DNA of 64,000 bases, taken from the NCBI RefSeq assembly GCF_021602345.1, contig NZ_BQID01000004.1, positions 186,001 through 250,000 on the forward strand. The letters run 5' to 3'. Shown in pieces: positions 18,007 to 26,576 of the stretch. Source of the DNA: Pseudomonas pharyngis (GTDB lineage: Bacteria > Pseudomonadota > Gammaproteobacteria > Pseudomonadales > Pseudomonadaceae). Position numbers and translations under genes: made by a program. The notes beneath the pieces were generated by a model. That model was not told the origin of the DNA, did no database searches, and saw only the letters and a program-made list of their open reading frames with translations. Each line of letters opens with the position of its first letter. Within the stretch, counting starts at the first letter, position 1.

Positions 18007-18417
18007 TTAACGCCGAAAGTCAGACAGAACGAAAGGCGTATGCGCCCTCAAGTAAGCCTCGACCTCCTCCAGCGAAAGCAACCCTTCGCGGGACGAAACA
18101 GTGGCTTCTTTGTCATCGTCGCGAGTCACTGTCACGGTGTAAGCGCCTTCCGTCTCCTGCAAAACGCCGGTGAGTCTGACCTTCTGCCCGTCTTCCTCGG
18201 CGAAGGAAATCGCAGACAGTGGCTTTGACGCCAAGACCTGAGCCTTGCGGGCCAGAAAGGCTTCTCGCCGTACGAGGACATCCTTTCCGGCGAACCACAA
18301 AAAAACCATCGTGGCCGCCATGATTACCAGCTCGATGTTGTACATCGATCTCCGTCTTCCCGGGTGTTCGATAGTCAACCACGCAACGGTTTTGTAAATG
18401 ATCTGTTCAACATCCAT
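18007..18417 (-). CDS. Membrane-anchored small protein of unknown function
   Basis: Up to 136 residues. One membrane segment (IELVIMAATMVFLWFAG, about residues 28-44) precedes a basic stretch and a polar domain with GQKVRLTGVLQETEGAYTVTVT. Two starts are possible: 18417 (AAGGA 8-9 bases upstream) or an internal ATG at 18345 (GGAG only 4 bases upstream), which would put the membrane segment at the very N-terminus. No known domain recognised. Confidence 0.65.
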   Translation of the reverse strand: MDVEQIIYKTVAWLTIEHPGRRRSMYNIELVIMAATMVFLWFAGKDVLVRREAFLARKAQVLASKPLSAISFAEEDGQKVRLTGVLQETEGAYTVTVTRDDDKEATVSSREGLLSLEEVEAYLRAHTPFVLSDFRR

Positions 18418-18460
18418 CGACCTGATCCTTGAGCCGTTCGAACAAGATGACCTCCGGTCA

Positions 18461-18799
18461 TCAATCCTCCCGCGTCAAAACCTCAAGCAACTCAATCTCA
18501 AACACCAGATTCGAATTCGGCGGAATCTTGCCCATCGTCCGCTCGCCGTAACCCAGATGCGCCGGCACCAGAAGTTTGCGCTTGCCGCCCACCTGCATCC
18601 CCATAATCCCCTGATCCCAACCCTTGATCACCCGACCGGTGCCGATCACACACTGAAACGGCTTGCCCCGGCTCCAGGACGAATCGAATTCGGTGCCGTC
18701 TTCCAGCCAACCGGTGTATTGGGTGGTGATCAACGCGCCTTTGACGGCGGCTTTTCCGTCACCGGGCTGAAGATCGATTATCTGCAGTTCGTCATTCAT
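18461..18799 (-). CDS. FKBP-type peptidyl-prolyl cis-trans isomerase
   Basis: 112-residue single-domain FKBP. Landmarks are TQYTGWLEDGTEFDSSW, GRVIKGWDQGIMGM, GGKRKLLVPAHLGYGERTMG and the closing LVFEIELLEV. It catalyses proline isomerisation during folding. With the start at 18799 (MNDELQ) there is no signal peptide, so it is cytoplasmic; the frame is open 24 codons further, but that extension lacks conservation features. Confidence 0.92.
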   Translation of the reverse strand: MNDELQIIDLQPGDGKAAVKGALITTQYTGWLEDGTEFDSSWSRGKPFQCVIGTGRVIKGWDQGIMGMQVGGKRKLLVPAHLGYGERTMGKIPPNSNLVFEIELLEVLTRED

Positions 18800-18954
18800 A
18801 ACATTCGCTCTATTGTTCCGCTGGCCGCCGTTTTCCCAGAAATACCGGCCATTGGCAACCGTTTGGCCCAAGGTTGCCGCTGTTTCCGGTGTTGACCGCG
18901 AATGAGGATTGTGTGGCGGACAGGCGCTGAGTCATGACCGGGCTGATTGAATTT

Positions 18955-19419
18955 TCAGCGCTCGGGCGTGCCGAATACAACGCCATTAAAGGTATGCGTG
19001 CAGCACTGGCACGTAGGCGTCATGTCTTCGGCTTTCAGGGCTGGATTGACGATTTGCAGGCGCTTGTTCTCATCGACGTATAACCCACTGTAGATGCTGG
19101 ACTCACCCACCCCCACCACATCCCTTCGCTCGTGTTAATGCAGAGCGACCATCCAGAACACCGGTTCCTGCCGATCCAGCCGCGACACGGCTTCACTGAA
19201 AATCTCGTCCCAATCACCGCCGACACGCGACAACAGAAAGCGAAACAACGGCGTGTAATCGTAGCCATGGTGCTTGATGCCATGCATCGAACCGCGTGTA
19301 GCTTCGCTGTGGATTTCAGACTTGGTGTTTCGTTGATGCCGGTAATGCCCGCCCAGGTTGTTGCGCCAAACGTTGTGGGCGGTGGTGTTTTCTTTGCGAT
19401 AAAGGGGTTTCTTGTCCAA
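18955..19419 (-). pseudogene. Conserved hypothetical protein interrupted by an in-frame TAA
   Basis: The gene starts with TTG (19419) behind AGGAG and reads 94 residues (DKKPLYRK, HHGYDYTPLFRFLLSRVG, SRLDRQEPVFWMVALH), then meets TAA at 19135-19137. In the same frame the sequence goes on as coding-like protein (DVVGVGESSIYSGLYVDE, then GLYVDENKRLQIVNP and a Cys-rich CQCCTHTFNGVVFG end) up to TGA at 18955. The unbroken product would be 154 residues, which fits a Pseudomonas hypothetical family as I remember it. A single nonsense change (or sequence error) is the simplest explanation. Confidence 0.75.
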
Positions 19420-19519
19420 CGAATTGCTCCTGACATCCAGTCACTCGAAACGCCCCTCGCGTTTTACCGGAACGGCGCTCGAATGCAATCAACCGTCCAT
19501 GGCCAATTGTTGCTTGAGG

Positions 19520-19828
19520 TCAGCGCTCCACCGGCTGAATCGCCACAATCGTCCCGTTGGTGATCATCACCATCACGTACTTGTCATTGATCTGTACCCA
19601 CTGCGCCTGCGGCTCCGGCTGTTTGAGGCCTTTCTGTTTCCAGTTTTTGATGGCTTTTTCGCTGCGCTGGTAGATATCCGGGGCGCGGTCGTTGACGTTC
19701 AATTCGCGGTTGCCGGTCGGTGATTGTTCGACGGTGTCGTTCGAGGTTTGCGCCGCTTGAACGAGAGGGCTGATCCCGGCGATGCCGGCGACGAGGGCCA
19801 GGCTGGCGATTAGGGTCTTGTTGTTCAT
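19520..19828 (-). CDS. RcnB-like periplasmic protein
   Basis: 102 residues with a signal peptide (NNKTLIASLALVAGIAG to about VQAAQ, cut near residue 26). The C-terminal part PQAQWVQINDKYVMVMITNGTIVAI has the RcnB pattern (W-V-x-I-x-x-x-Y-V-L-V, T-G-x-I-V). RcnB of E. coli is a periplasmic factor in Ni/Co balance; for distant relatives the role is unproven. Single gene. Confidence 0.65.
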   Translation of the reverse strand: MNNKTLIASLALVAGIAGISPLVQAAQTSNDTVEQSPTGNRELNVNDRAPDIYQRSEKAIKNWKQKGLKQPEPQAQWVQINDKYVMVMITNGTIVAIQPVER

Positions 19829-19941
19829 CGGTGAACCTCCTTCAGATGTGTGATACCTGAACTCCGACTGCTGAGTTCCGGAATCATTCCTTGTTTTTTG
19901 ATGGCGCTGAGCCGGAGATTGTAGTCGCCAGTCATGACGCT

Positions 19942-19965
19942 ATCGCTGGCAAGCCAGCTCCCACA
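19942..19965. repeat. Single REP unit
   Basis: GCTGGC-AA-GCCAGC hairpin followed by TCCCACA; its reverse complement begins TGTGGGAGCTGGCTTGCC, the tail-plus-stem form of REP units elsewhere in the window (25226, 34697). It lies between the RcnB-like gene and the MFS gene. Confidence 0.7.
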
Positions 19966-20111
19966 TTAATCTCGATTGATCTGCATAGCACATCAATCCA
20001 TGCCAACAATGCAATTAACAAATCGATCCCTGCGCGCCACTATCCGCCCCAATAAGAACCGTGCGCCGCCTCCCCGTCGCGCACGTCATAAAAGCGGTGG
20101 AGTACTTTTCT

Positions 20112-21404
20112 ATGACAGCCTCAATCCCACACGGCGGCTCGCGGGCCGGCGCCATTTTCCGGGTGACCTCGGGTAACTTCCTCGAACAGTTCGACTTCTT
20201 TCTGTTCGGCTTCTACGCCACGCAGATCGCGGCGGTGTTCTTTCCGGCGAGCAGTGAGTTCGCGTCCCTGATGATGACTTTCGCAGTGTTCGGCGCAGGC
20301 TTTTTGATGCGTCCGCTGGGGGCTATCGTGCTCGGCGCGTACATCGATGACGTCGGTCGTCGCAAAGGTTTGATTGTCACCCTGTCGATCATGGCCAGCG
20401 GCACGATACTGATTGTGCTGGTGCCCGGATATGAAACCATCGGCCTGTTTGCCCCGGCGCTGGTGTTGATCGGGCGGCTGCTGCAGGGCTTCTCCGCCGG
20501 TGCCGAACTGGGCGGGGTTTCGGTGTATCTCTCGGAGATCGCCACGCCCGGTCGCAAAGGCTTTTTCACCGCTTGGCAGTCGGCCAGTCAGCAGGTGGCC
20601 ATCGTCGTCGCCGCTGCGCTGGGTTATGGCTTGAACCAGTGGATGGCGCCGGAAGCGGTCGCCGATTGGGGCTGGCGGATTCCGTTTTTCGTCGGCTGCA
20701 TGATCGTGCCGTTCATCTTCTTTCTGCGGCGCAATCTCGCGGAAACCGAAGAGTTCGCCGCTCGCAAACATCGTCCGAACATGAAGGAAGTGTTCCGCAC
20801 CCTCGGCCAGAACTGGGGCGTGGTACTGGGCGGGATGCTGATGGTTGCCCTGACCACCACCGCGTTTTACTTGATTACCGTGTACGCACCGACCTTCGGC
20901 AAAACCGTGCTGCACCTGAGCACATCGGATGCGTTGCTGGTGACGCTACTGGTGGGCGTTTCCAATTTCTTCTGGCTGCCGATTGGCGGGGCGTTGTCCG
21001 ATCGCGTCGGCCGCCGTCCGGTGCTGATCGCCATGGCGCTGCTGGCGCTGGCCACCACGTATCCGGCGTTGTCGTATCTGGTGCAGGCGCCGAGCTTCAG
21101 CCACATGCTGCTGTCGCTGTTGTGGCTGTCGTTTATCTACGGCCTGTACAACGGCGCAATGATTCCGGCGCTGACCGAGATCATGCCGGTAGAAGTGCGC
21201 GTAGCCGGCTTCTCCCTGGCATACAGCCTCGCCACTGCCGTGTTCGGCGGGTTCACCCCGGCAATGTCGACCTTCCTGATTGAGTACACCGGCGACAAAG
21301 CCGCACCGGGTTACTGGATGAGCATCGGCGCACTGTGTGCATTGTGCGCGACGCTTTATCTGTATCGCCGGGCCGGCGGTCGTCTGCAACCTGTTACTGC
21401 CTGA
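20112..21404 (+). CDS. MHS-family MFS transporter (citrate/tricarballylate:H+ symporter type)
   Basis: 430 residues, 12 predicted membrane helices. The start of the core ([20 protein letters not shown]), the loop 2-3 motif ([18 protein letters not shown]) and [22 protein letters not shown] are typical of metabolite:H+ symporters, closest in pattern to CitA/TcuC citrate and tricarballylate carriers. ATG 20112 is the start; the open frame extends a little further upstream. The binding-protein gene follows after 10 bases. Confidence 0.85.
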   Translation: MTASIPHGGSRAGAIFRVTSGNFLEQFDFFLFGFYATQIAAVFFPASSEFASLMMTFAVFGAGFLMRPLGAIVLGAYIDDVGRRKGLIVTLSIMASGTILIVLVPGYETIGLFAPALVLIGRLLQGFSAGAELGGVSVYLSEIATPGRKGFFTAWQSASQQVAIVVAAALGYGLNQWMAPEAVADWGWRIPFFVGCMIVPFIFFLRRNLAETEEFAARKHRPNMKEVFRTLGQNWGVVLGGMLMVALTTTAFYLITVYAPTFGKTVLHLSTSDALLVTLLVGVSNFFWLPIGGALSDRVGRRPVLIAMALLALATTYPALSYLVQAPSFSHMLLSLLWLSFIYGLYNGAMIPALTEIMPVEVRVAGFSLAYSLATAVFGGFTPAMSTFLIEYTGDKAAPGYWMSIGALCALCATLYLYRRAGGRLQPVTA

Positions 21405-21414
21405 GAACATCACC

Positions 21415-22185
21415 ATGAAAAAACTGTTTACCGTTTCAGCCCTGCTCGCCGGTCTTGCGTTCAACGTTGCGGCCCAGGCCGAAGAACTGCGGGTCATGAC
21501 CTCCGGCGGTTTCACCGCCGCCTATAAAATCCTCGGGCCGAAATTCGCCGCCGCCACCGGCAACACGCTGGACACCCAACTCGGCCCGTCGATGGGCAAG
21601 GCCCCCGAAGCGATCCCCAACCGCCTCGCCCGTGGTGAAAAGGCCGACGTGGTGATCATGGTCGGTTACGCCCTCGACGATTTGATCAAGCAAGGCAAGG
21701 TCGACCCGGCGTCGCGGGTGGAACTGGCGGATTCGCGAATCGGCCTGGTGGTGCGCGAAGGCGCGCCGAAACCGGACATCAGCAACGTCGACGCCCTGAA
21801 GAAAACCCTGCTCGACGCCCAGTCGGTGGCCTACTCCGACAGCGCCAGCGGCGTGTACATCGAGCAGCAATTGTTCAAGAAACTCGGCATCGAAGATCAG
21901 CTGAAACCCAAGGCGAAGATGATCCCGAAAATCCCGGTGGGCTCGGTGGTCGCCACCGGCGACTATCAACTGGGCTTCCAGCAGGTCAGCGAATTGCTGC
22001 CGGTGCCGGGAGTGAGTTTTGTGGCGAAGATTCCTGAATCGGTGCAGTCGGTAACCCGATTTGCAGCGGGGATTCCGGTGGGTGCGCAGCATCCACAGGA
22101 AGCCAAGGCGTTGCTCGCTTATCTGGCCGCACCGGCCGCCCAGGCTGATGTGCAGGCCACCGGGCTGGATTCGGTCAAGCGCTGA
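21415..22185 (+). CDS. Periplasmic substrate-binding protein (ModA-like fold)
   Basis: 256 residues: signal peptide KKLFTVSALLAGLAFNVAAQA cut near residue 22, then a type II binding-protein domain (ELRVMTSGGFTAAYKILGPKFAAATG; YSDSASGVYIEQQLFKKLGI). It has the ModA-like architecture, but no ABC permease or ATPase is adjacent and the partner upstream is an MFS symporter, so binding of an organic anion is as likely as molybdate. It overlaps the end of the convergent LysR gene by 11 bases. Confidence 0.8.
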   Translation: MKKLFTVSALLAGLAFNVAAQAEELRVMTSGGFTAAYKILGPKFAAATGNTLDTQLGPSMGKAPEAIPNRLARGEKADVVIMVGYALDDLIKQGKVDPASRVELADSRIGLVVREGAPKPDISNVDALKKTLLDAQSVAYSDSASGVYIEQQLFKKLGIEDQLKPKAKMIPKIPVGSVVATGDYQLGFQQVSELLPVPGVSFVAKIPESVQSVTRFAAGIPVGAQHPQEAKALLAYLAAPAAQADVQATGLDSVKR

Positions 22186-23089
22186 CCGTCGGCGGCTGGA
22201 CTTTCATTTCCACCACCAGCCGCTCCAACTCCAATGCCGCCGGGGTCAACGTACGACCCCGGCGTTTGATGATGCCGACACTGCGCATCACTTGCGGCTC
22301 AGTCAGCGGCACCCGCGTCAGGATCGGATGATCCGCCGCCGGCATCGCCATCAATGGCACCGCTGCCACCCCCAACCCCGCTTCCACCAGACCGATCATG
22401 GTCGTCACATGCCGCGTCTCGCAGATGCTCGGGCGCTGCGGCACCACTTTGGCCAGCGCCTGATCCAGCAGAAAACGGTTGCCGGAAGTCTTGTCGAGCG
22501 AGATGTAATCCTGCCGGTAGAACTCGTCCCAGGTCACGCTGCTGCGCCCGGCCAACGGATGATCGCGGCGGCAGGCAACGACGTAGCTTTCCTGTACCAG
22601 AGGCTCAAAATCCACGCCCGCCTCCTGGGTGCCCATGAAACTCAGACCGAAATCCGCCTCGCCGTTGACCACCGCGCTCAGCACGTCGTGGGCGCTGGAA
22701 TCGAGGACTTTGACTTTGATGCGCGGAAACTGCCGGTGATAACGGGCGACCACGCTCGGCATGAAGTAGTACGCCGCCGACGGCACGCAGGCAACGGTTA
22801 CGTGGCCCTGCCGATTCGAGGCGACTTCGCTGATGCCCAGCAACGCGACGTCCAGATCGTCGAGCAAACGTTCGACGCTGGGCATGAAACCGCGTCCGGC
22901 CTGGGTCAGGCTGACCTTGCGCGTGGTGCGTTCGAACAGCTTCACGCCGAGGGCGTCTTCGAGCTTTTCGATGCGCCGGCTCAGTGCCGGTTGCGACAGG
23001 CGCACGGTGTCGGCGGCCTTGCGGAAACTGCCCTGCTCGACCACGGCGCGAAAGGCTTGCAGGTCGTTGAGGTCGAAGTTGATGGCCAT
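22175..23089 (-). CDS. LysR-family transcriptional regulator
   Basis: 304 residues: N-terminal HTH (SFRKAADTVRLSQPALSRRIEKL, about residues 21-43) and a type II effector-binding domain. It is convergent with the MFS/binding-protein pair. Since LysR regulators often control neighbouring genes, it may regulate that uptake pair, like TcuR with tcuABC, but the arrangement is not divergent, so this is only an inference. Confidence 0.87.
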   Translation of the reverse strand: MAINFDLNDLQAFRAVVEQGSFRKAADTVRLSQPALSRRIEKLEDALGVKLFERTTRKVSLTQAGRGFMPSVERLLDDLDVALLGISEVASNRQGHVTVACVPSAAYYFMPSVVARYHRQFPRIKVKVLDSSAHDVLSAVVNGEADFGLSFMGTQEAGVDFEPLVQESYVVACRRDHPLAGRSSVTWDEFYRQDYISLDKTSGNRFLLDQALAKVVPQRPSICETRHVTTMIGLVEAGLGVAAVPLMAMPAADHPILTRVPLTEPQVMRSVGIIKRRGRTLTPAALELERLVVEMKVQPPTVSA

Positions 23090-23396
23090 GGAAGACTCGA
23101 AAGGAATTGATTCGCTGAGGCTATAAATGTAACCAATTGATGCAAATTATTACAGAAGCACATCTGCTCAAGCATGTGCTGCCCTGGAGTGTTCACATAG
23201 CCTGGGATCATCTCAGTCTCCCCTAGTGGGAGTGGGCTTGCTCGCGAAGAGGTCGTGTCAGGCAACTAGTCTGCGGAATGACACACCGCCTTCGCGAGCA
23301 AGCCCGCTCCCACATCAGGATCTGCGGTGGATCTTGAATCGTTGCAACCTTTATCCTTGTCGCCCCCCGCCGTACCGCGTTACTGGAGTTCCGCTC
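23090..23396. other. 307-base gap holding a REPIN
   Basis: Between the leftward LysR gene and the rightward antiporter gene. It contains the REPIN at 23226-23313, the ribosome binding site of the antiporter (GGAG at 23385-23388) and no open frame that looks coding. Confidence 0.6.
23226..23313. repeat. REPIN (two inverted REP units)
   Basis: Left arm GTGGGAGTGGGCTTGCTCGCGAAG and right arm CTTCGCGAGCAAGCCCGCTCCCAC are inverted copies (one mismatch) separated by about 40 unrelated bases. This is the usual REP-doublet form in fluorescent pseudomonads. It lies just upstream of the KefC-type gene. Confidence 0.88.
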
Positions 23397-25205
23397 ATGC
23401 CCCATGAAGGCAATCTGTTACAAGCCGCCGTCGTCTTTCTCTTCGCCGCCGTGCTTACCGTTCCCCTGGCCAAGCGCCTGCAACTGGGCGCGGTGCTCGG
23501 TTATCTGTTTGCCGGGGTGATCATCGGCCCGTCAGTGCTGGGCCTGATCGGCAATCCGCAAAGCGTCAGCCATATCTCGGAACTGGGCGTGGTGCTGCTG
23601 TTGTTCATCATCGGTCTGGAGCTGTCGCCGCGACGTTTGTGGGTGATGCGCAAATCGGTGTTCGGCGTGGGTCTGGCGCAGGTGCTGCTGACCGGTTCGG
23701 TGATCGGGGTGCTGGCGTTATCGGTGTTCGGTCAGCCGTTGAACAGCGCGATTGTCTTGGGCCTGGGTCTGGCGCTGTCGTCCACCGCGTTCGGATTGCA
23801 AAGCCTCGCCGAGCGCAAGGAACTGACCAGCCCCCACGGTCGCCTGGCGTTTGCGATTCTGCTGTTCCAGGATATCGCCGCGATCCCGCTGATCGCCCTG
23901 GTGCCGATGCTCGCGGGGGTCGATCACCACACCAGCACCGCCGACGACGTGCGCCACAGTTTGCAGGTGCTCGGCGGCATCGCGGTGGTGGTGATCGGCG
24001 GACGTTATCTGCTGCGCCCGGTGTTCCGCATCGTGGCGAAAACCGGTCTGCCGGAAGTCTCCACCGCCACCGCGTTGCTGGTGGTGATCGGCACCGCGTG
24101 GCTGATGGACATGGTCGGTGTGTCAATGGCGTTGGGCGCGTTTCTTGCGGGCCTGCTGCTGGCGGATTCGGAATATCGCCATGAGCTGGAAGCGCAGATC
24201 GAGCCGTTCAAGGGCCTGCTGCTGGGACTGTTTTTCATCAGTGTCGGCATGGGCGCCAACCTCAGTCTGCTGCTCAGCGCGCCGATCACGGTGCTGGGGC
24301 TGACGCTGCTGCTGATCGCCCTGAAGTTGCCGCTGTTGTTTGTGGTCGGGCGTCTGGCCGGCGGGTTGAACAAGGTCAGCGCGATTCGCCTCGGCATCGT
24401 GCTGGCGGCGGGCGGCGAATTTGCGTTTGTGGTGTTCAAGATCGGTCGCGATCAGGGGCTGTTCGAACCGCGCCTGTATGACCTGCTGGTGCTGACCATC
24501 ACCCTGTCGATGGCGGTCACGCCGCTGTTGCTGTTGGTCTGCGCACGACTGGTCAGCCCGAAAGTACAACCGGTGGAAGTGCCGGAGAAATTCCGCCAGA
24601 TCGAGACCGAAACCCCACGGGTGGTAATCGCCGGCATGGGTCGGATGGGCCAGATCGTGGCGCGGATTCTGCGGGCGCAGAACATCAAGTTCGTGGCGCT
24701 GGATACCTCGGTGGAGACTATCGAACTGTCGCGCAGTTTTGGTGGCGTGCCGGTGTTCTACGGTGACCCGATGCGTCCGGAAATCCTTAGTGCGGCCAAG
24801 GCCGGGGAAGCGGAGTATTTCGTGATTGCCACGGACGATCCGGAAACCAACATCAAGACCGCCGAGATCGTGCGCAAGCTCTACCCGCACATGAAGATCA
24901 TCGCTCGGGCGCGTAACCGGCAGCATGTGCATCGGTTGGTGGATGTGGGGGCCGATCCGATCCGGGAGACCTACTACTCAAGCCTGGAAATGAGCCGTCG
25001 CACCCTGGTAGGCCTCGGCTTGACCCAGGCCCAGGCCGATGCGCGGATCAAGCGCTTCAAGCACCATGACGAACAAGTGCTTGAGGCTCAACACGCGGTG
25101 TACGACGACGCGGCCAAAGTCCTGCAGACCGCCCAGGAAGCGCGGGCGGAACTGGCCCGGTTGTTCGAGTCGGATCAACTGGAAGAACAATCGGGCAAGT
25201 CCTGA
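23397..25205 (+). CDS. KefB/KefC-type monovalent cation:proton antiporter (CPA2)
   Basis: 602 residues, the length of KefB/KefC. The first about 380 residues form a CPA2 antiporter domain (LGYLFAGVIIGPSVLGLIG, GLALSSTAFGLQSLAE, FQDIAAIPLIAL). A TrkA-N/RCK nucleotide-binding domain follows (VVIAGMGRMGQIVARIL, then FYGDPMRPEIL and ATDDPETNIKTAEIVR), then a Glu/Ala-rich coiled tail. Kef systems release K+ in exchange for H+ and are gated by glutathione adducts. Start 23397 follows ACTGGAG; the frame is open upstream through the REPIN but that part is not coding. Confidence 0.9.
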   Translation: MPHEGNLLQAAVVFLFAAVLTVPLAKRLQLGAVLGYLFAGVIIGPSVLGLIGNPQSVSHISELGVVLLLFIIGLELSPRRLWVMRKSVFGVGLAQVLLTGSVIGVLALSVFGQPLNSAIVLGLGLALSSTAFGLQSLAERKELTSPHGRLAFAILLFQDIAAIPLIALVPMLAGVDHHTSTADDVRHSLQVLGGIAVVVIGGRYLLRPVFRIVAKTGLPEVSTATALLVVIGTAWLMDMVGVSMALGAFLAGLLLADSEYRHELEAQIEPFKGLLLGLFFISVGMGANLSLLLSAPITVLGLTLLLIALKLPLLFVVGRLAGGLNKVSAIRLGIVLAAGGEFAFVVFKIGRDQGLFEPRLYDLLVLTITLSMAVTPLLLLVCARLVSPKVQPVEVPEKFRQIETETPRVVIAGMGRMGQIVARILRAQNIKFVALDTSVETIELSRSFGGVPVFYGDPMRPEILSAAKAGEAEYFVIATDDPETNIKTAEIVRKLYPHMKIIARARNRQHVHRLVDVGADPIRETYYSSLEMSRRTLVGLGLTQAQADARIKRFKHHDEQVLEAQHAVYDDAAKVLQTAQEARAELARLFESDQLEEQSGKS

Positions 25206-25225
25206 AGGTTGCAGAGTTCCAAATG

Positions 25226-25312
25226 TGGGAGCCAGCCTGCTGGCGATTGCGACAGCTCGGCCACCATCAAGGGTGGCTGAACCGGCCTCATCGCCAGCAG
25301 GCTGGCTCCCAC
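25226..25312. repeat. REPIN between kefC-like gene and hcnC
   Basis: GTGGGAGCCAGCCTGCTGGCGAT and its exact inverted copy ATCGCCAGCAGGCTGGCTCCCAC, about 40 bases apart. Each unit also folds on its own (GCCAGC/GCTGGC). It sits between convergent genes and belongs to the same class as the one at 34697. Confidence 0.9.
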
Positions 25313-25316
25313 AAGT

Positions 25317-26576
25317 TCAGGCTATCTCCAGCTCCCTCTCTTCTTTGGCCGGCGCCACTTCAAACCGATCCGCCAGAAACGGTGTGATGTCCAGCGGCAG
25401 CGGTTCATCGTTGACCAGTTTGTCCAGCAACACCCCGGTGATCGCCGACGTCAGCACACCGGTTCGGAAATGCCCGCAGGCGTTGAGATACCCCTCTACC
25501 CCGGCCATCGGCCCGAGAATCGGCAACTCATCCGGCGAGCCCGGCCGCAATCCGGCCCAGGTACGCTTGAGGTTGATGTCCGCCAATTCCGGCAAACAAC
25601 GCACGGCGCCCTGTACTAGCCCGGCGATTTCCGGCCAGGTGGTGGTGACGTCGAAGCCCTTGTCCTCGGTGGTGCTGCCGATCAGGATTTCGCCGTTGTC
25701 CTTCTGCGCCATGTAGCAATCGCTGGTGGTCAGGCAACCGTTGAGGATTTTCGGCAGGCGTTCGGTCAGCAGGATCTGGCCTTTCACCGGTTTCACCGGA
25801 ATCCGGATGCCCGTGGCCCACTCGCTCAAGTCCGCTGCCCAGGCGCCGGCGGCGTTGATCAGGGTTTTGCAGTGGAACACCCCGGCTTCAGCCGTCTGCA
25901 CCCCGGTCACCCGCGTGCCGTGATGCAACACGCCGGTGATGTTGGTGTTGACGAACATGTCCACGCCATTCTGCCGGGCGCCTTCGGTGTAGCCGTCGGC
26001 CAGGCGGAACGGGCTGACCTGATGGTCGCAGAGAAACTCCAGCGCCCCGCTCGCTTCATGGCTGACGCTCGGCTCGGACTCGCGCAATGCCGCCTGATCC
26101 AGCCAGCGCACCTGATCGGCCAGATGCGGAATGCAGCCGACGATGTGCTCGGCGTACAACCGGTCTTCATCGTCATAAATGACGAATTTCAGCCCGGTCC
26201 TTTCGAACTTGAAATCCATCCCGTGGTTGTCTTTCAGCTCACGGTGCAACGCCGGGTACAACGCATTGGATTGCAAGGCGAAATCGAAGAACGACGGCGG
26301 CAGAATGTGCGGCGTGCTGGCGTCCACTGCCACCGCCGCGCCCTGGGTTTCGCGCTTGCGGTTGGCCGACATCATGCGGAAGAAAATCACCCCGCAGCCC
26401 AGCCCCACCGACTCGCCGATGGCCCACAAGCCACCGGCCGAAGCGCGGGTCGCGTTGCCCGGGCGCTTGGCGTCGATCAGCGCAACCTTGAGGCCTTTGC
26501 GCTTGGACAATTGATAGGCGATGGACGCGCCGATCACACCGCCGCCGGCAATGACCACGTCATAGAACTTACTCAT
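25317..26576 (-). CDS. hcnC: Hydrogen cyanide synthase subunit HcnC
   Basis: 419-residue FAD-dependent amine oxidase/dehydrogenase of the DadA type. It starts MSKFYDVVIAGGGVIGASIA (Rossmann motif). SAGGLWAIGESVGLGCGVIF, SFFDFALQSNALYP and GLRPGSPDELPILGPM match HcnC of fluorescent pseudomonads as I know it. HcnBC oxidise glycine to HCN and CO2 at the inner membrane. The start at 26576 overlaps the end of hcnB by 8 bases; the frame is open 28 codons further upstream inside hcnB. The family also includes opine and D-amino acid oxidases, but operon order and sequence favour HcnC. Confidence 0.92.
   Translation of the reverse strand: MSKFYDVVIAGGGVIGASIAYQLSKRKGLKVALIDAKRPGNATRASAGGLWAIGESVGLGCGVIFFRMMSANRKRETQGAAVAVDASTPHILPPSFFDFALQSNALYPALHRELKDNHGMDFKFERTGLKFVIYDDEDRLYAEHIVGCIPHLADQVRWLDQAALRESEPSVSHEASGALEFLCDHQVSPFRLADGYTEGARQNGVDMFVNTNITGVLHHGTRVTGVQTAEAGVFHCKTLINAAGAWAADLSEWATGIRIPVKPVKGQILLTERLPKILNGCLTTSDCYMAQKDNGEILIGSTTEDKGFDVTTTWPEIAGLVQGAVRCLPELADINLKRTWAGLRPGSPDELPILGPMAGVEGYLNACGHFRTGVLTSAITGVLLDKLVNDEPLPLDITPFLADRFEVAPAKEERELEIA

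Noticed and set aside
19035-19436. 133-codon frame on the minus strand overlapping the interrupted gene
   Set aside because: It is a shifted frame with Ser/Thr/Cys/Trp-rich composition. The neighbouring frame has the ribosome binding site and family-like sequence.
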